This document shows, in pieces, positions 6,168 to 7,286 of a stretch of DNA of 7,286 bases. The translations under genes were made by a program, and so were the position numbers. The first letter of the stretch is position 1. Every line of letters begins with the position of its first letter. The notes beneath the pieces were generated by a model, which was not told the origin of the DNA, did no database searches, and saw nothing but the letters and a program-made list of their open reading frames with translations. Origin of the DNA: an uncultured bacterium (lineage in GTDB: Bacteria; Verrucomicrobiota; Kiritimatiellia; UBA8416; CALETX01); NCBI GenBank assembly GCA_937920455.1, contig CALETX010000289.1:1-7286 (forward strand). The letters run 5' to 3'.

Positions 6168-6235
6168 GCAATAGGGAGCATACCAGCCAACGTCGGCTTG
6201 GCAATGAGGAAAATGCCCGAAGCCAACCCGATGTC
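6164..6235 (-). other. Open +1 frame after a UGA-C stop: possible frameshift extension or hidden small ORF
   Basis: The upstream gene stops at TGA (6236-6234), followed by C. Shifting one base forward gives 23 codons, DIGLASGIFLIAKPTLAGML then PIA, ending in TGA at 6166-6164. That TGA overlaps the ATG of the next gene as ATGA, the same junction as at alpha-2/epsilon. The peptide is largely hydrophobic and could be a C-terminal membrane segment of the upstream protein. The frame could instead be a separate small ORF of 27 codons from TTG at 6247, but no ribosome binding site precedes it. A single-base assembly error would look the same. What is seen is the open frame and the overlap; translation is inference. 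Confidence 0.4.
6192..6227 (-). promoter_or_regulatory. Hairpin 6 nt downstream of the UGA stop between the two envelope genes
   Basis: On the transcript, GUUGGCUU pairs with AAGCCGAC (8 pairs, one G-U). After a 2-nt bulge (CG), GGCA pairs with UGCC around a 10-nt loop UUUUCCUCAU. The stem starts 6 nt after the UGA. No U-run follows, so it is not an intrinsic terminator. It could be a recoding stimulator, an RNA stability element or a control on the next start. The 3' arm can also pair weakly with a following GUUGGCU copy. Confidence 0.5.
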
Positions 6236-7286
6236 ACGGCGCTGCAAGGAGCTGCTCGGTGACCACCGGCTCGTACACCATCTTGTCCATCAGCTTCTGC
6301 ATAAACGAAAGCGATCCGCGTACCTCTTCCATATTGCGATTCAATACCATGATGGCGTCCTCGGCCACTCCCTTGCCCTCTCCCTCCGCCGGCTCTTCAA
6401 GATTCACCAGATACTCCCATCCTCCGCTCTTCGCCAGCTCCTCAATCCGTTCGGCCATATACCTGAGCTGATCATAGAGCGTTCCCAACCGCACCACCTG
6501 CGGTATTTCGTCAACCTGTTTCTGGGCCGCGGCGAGAGCGCTCTTTATCTCGTCAAGCCTCGCAAGCGCCGCCTGAACATCGCCTTTAGCTATCTCCGCC
6601 TTCAACCCCTGGATTCCGCTTGCCGCGTTGGCCGCCTCGGTCTTGGCAGTCTGAGCCTTTTTCGCCGCGTCGGCTGCCGAGCCACCTGCGCTTGAAATCA
6701 TGCGCTCCAGCCTGGCCAGCCGGCCGAAGAACGTGTTGCGCGAAGCGTCGTCAGCCACGGTGCCCATCTCGCCGACCATCCGGTCAAGAGCCGACAAATC
6801 TGTCTCGCCTATTCCCGCGATGTCGGCTCTGATAGCATCTATGCCGCTCATGACACCGCTCAGATCAACTCCACCCATTCCCTGAACGATCCTGGTTATG
6901 TTTGTGACCTGGCTCTCCACGCTCTCAAGCTGCAGAGCAACGGCCTGAATCATTCCCGGAACCGACTCCAGCGGCCCGCCCGCTGTGACTGTCACGATCA
7001 TGCTGTCGGAAGCCAATGGATCGGCGCAGGAAATGATGAAAGAGTTCGTACCCCAGTCTGCCACAAGCGTCTGCTCGTATATTCCCAGGCCTGGAGAAAT
7101 CTCCGCCATGGTCGTCGAAAGAACCTCGGTCTGATCCTCCCTCAGCACCCGGAGTGTCACCACCGATGCTCCATACCCCGGCCTCGTCTTGTAGAGGAAC
7201 GTGTTTGTCGAGCCGAAGGCAAGAGTGGTTGGCCTGGTCAGGATACGCGCCCTGTCACTCACCACATCCTGCGCAAGATTGGTCAC
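6234..7286 (-). CDS. Beta-domain plus long coiled-coil protein, C-terminal 350 residues (partial, start outside window)
   Basis: I do not recognise a named family. The frame is open to the right edge; its first visible codon is GTG (Val or, less likely, a start), so the true start is probably outside. Visible residues 12-102 look like an Ig-type beta domain (TLAFGSTNTFLYKTRPGYGA, then VTLRVLRE, GIYEQTLVADWGTNSFIIS, DSMIVTVTAG). Residues 107-290 are mostly helical with heptad-like hydrophobics, including an Ala/Lys-rich stretch (AADAAKKAQTAKTEAANAA) and LARLDEIKSALAAAQKQVDE, so a long coiled coil is likely. An acidic, Gly-containing linker (298-306) precedes a last helix (310-338). It ends at TGA 6236-6234 unless the +1 frame is used. 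Architecture resembles its downstream neighbour (beta domain followed by coiled coil), suggesting an extracytoplasmic protein and a partner of it. The gap to the next ATG is 66 bp. Confidence 0.65.
   Translation of the reverse strand: MTNLAQDVVSDRARILTRPTTLAFGSTNTFLYKTRPGYGASVVTLRVLREDQTEVLSTTMAEISPGLGIYEQTLVADWGTNSFIISCADPLASDSMIVTVTAGGPLESVPGMIQAVALQLESVESQVTNITRIVQGMGGVDLSGVMSGIDAIRADIAGIGETDLSALDRMVGEMGTVADDASRNTFFGRLARLERMISSAGGSAADAAKKAQTAKTEAANAASGIQGLKAEIAKGDVQAALARLDEIKSALAAAQKQVDEIPQVVRLGTLYDQLRYMAERIEELAKSGGWEYLVNLEEPAEGEGKGVAEDAIMVLNRNMEEVRGSLSFMQKLMDKMVYEPVVTEQLLAAP

Noticed and set aside
6192..6227. Hairpin as an intrinsic terminator
   Set aside because: No U-rich run follows the stem, and the next gene continues the operon.
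6192..6236. Selenocysteine insertion at the UGA
   Set aside because: The loop lacks the expected SECIS features, the residue before the stop is in no redox motif, and the in-frame linker does not look coding. UGA also serves as an ordinary stop at other genes here.

Overview
The window is a compact, entirely minus-strand operon for an unusual F-type (rotary) ATPase, read from high to low coordinates. In transcription order it holds: the 3' end of a beta-domain/coiled-coil protein (to 6234); a 450-residue membrane-anchored protein with a duplicated beta/coiled-coil unit (6167-4815); two tandem alpha-subunit homologues (alpha-1, 4794-3322; alpha-2, 3365-1851); a minimal epsilon subunit (1854-1627); a c-ring subunit (1605-1384); a b subunit fused to the delta C-terminal domain (1361-612); and the first 195 codons of a gamma subunit that runs off the left edge (586-1). 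All gaps are 66 bp or less, and two junctions overlap. I see no internal promoter, intrinsic terminator, RNA gene, mobile element or CRISPR array, and no stretch of 300 bases lacks a gene.

The set differs from a textbook atp operon. The two alpha genes are full-length paralogues. Alpha-1 keeps the arginine finger, whereas alpha-2 has isoleucine there. Both have Met for Gln in the P-loop and Lys for Gln in the GQK motif, and both lack the N-terminal helix that normally binds delta. Consistently, delta survives only as a C-terminal domain on b. Epsilon has only its beta-sandwich, without the inhibitory helices. The c subunit keeps the ion-binding Glu but has lost most of the helix-1 glycine motif. 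No subunit a or beta lies in the window; both may be just outside it.

The two upstream genes look like envelope proteins (signal peptide, beta domains, long coiled coils, one C-terminal membrane helix). They are not known ATP synthase parts. Their tight linkage suggests, but does not prove, a rotary ATPase working with an extracytoplasmic scaffold. At the junction of these two genes the first ORF ends at UGA-C. A 12-pair hairpin starts 6 nt downstream. The +1 frame stays open for 23 mostly hydrophobic codons and closes in an ATGA overlap with the next start, which has no Shine-Dalgarno of its own. This is a candidate recoding or hidden-small-ORF site.

The organism is a bacterium of moderately high GC with good Shine-Dalgarno sites and UGA used as a stop. 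The b/delta fusion and divergent subunits recall alternative F-ATPases of Planctomycetes/Verrucomicrobia-type and related uncultured lineages. That placement is a low-confidence inference.
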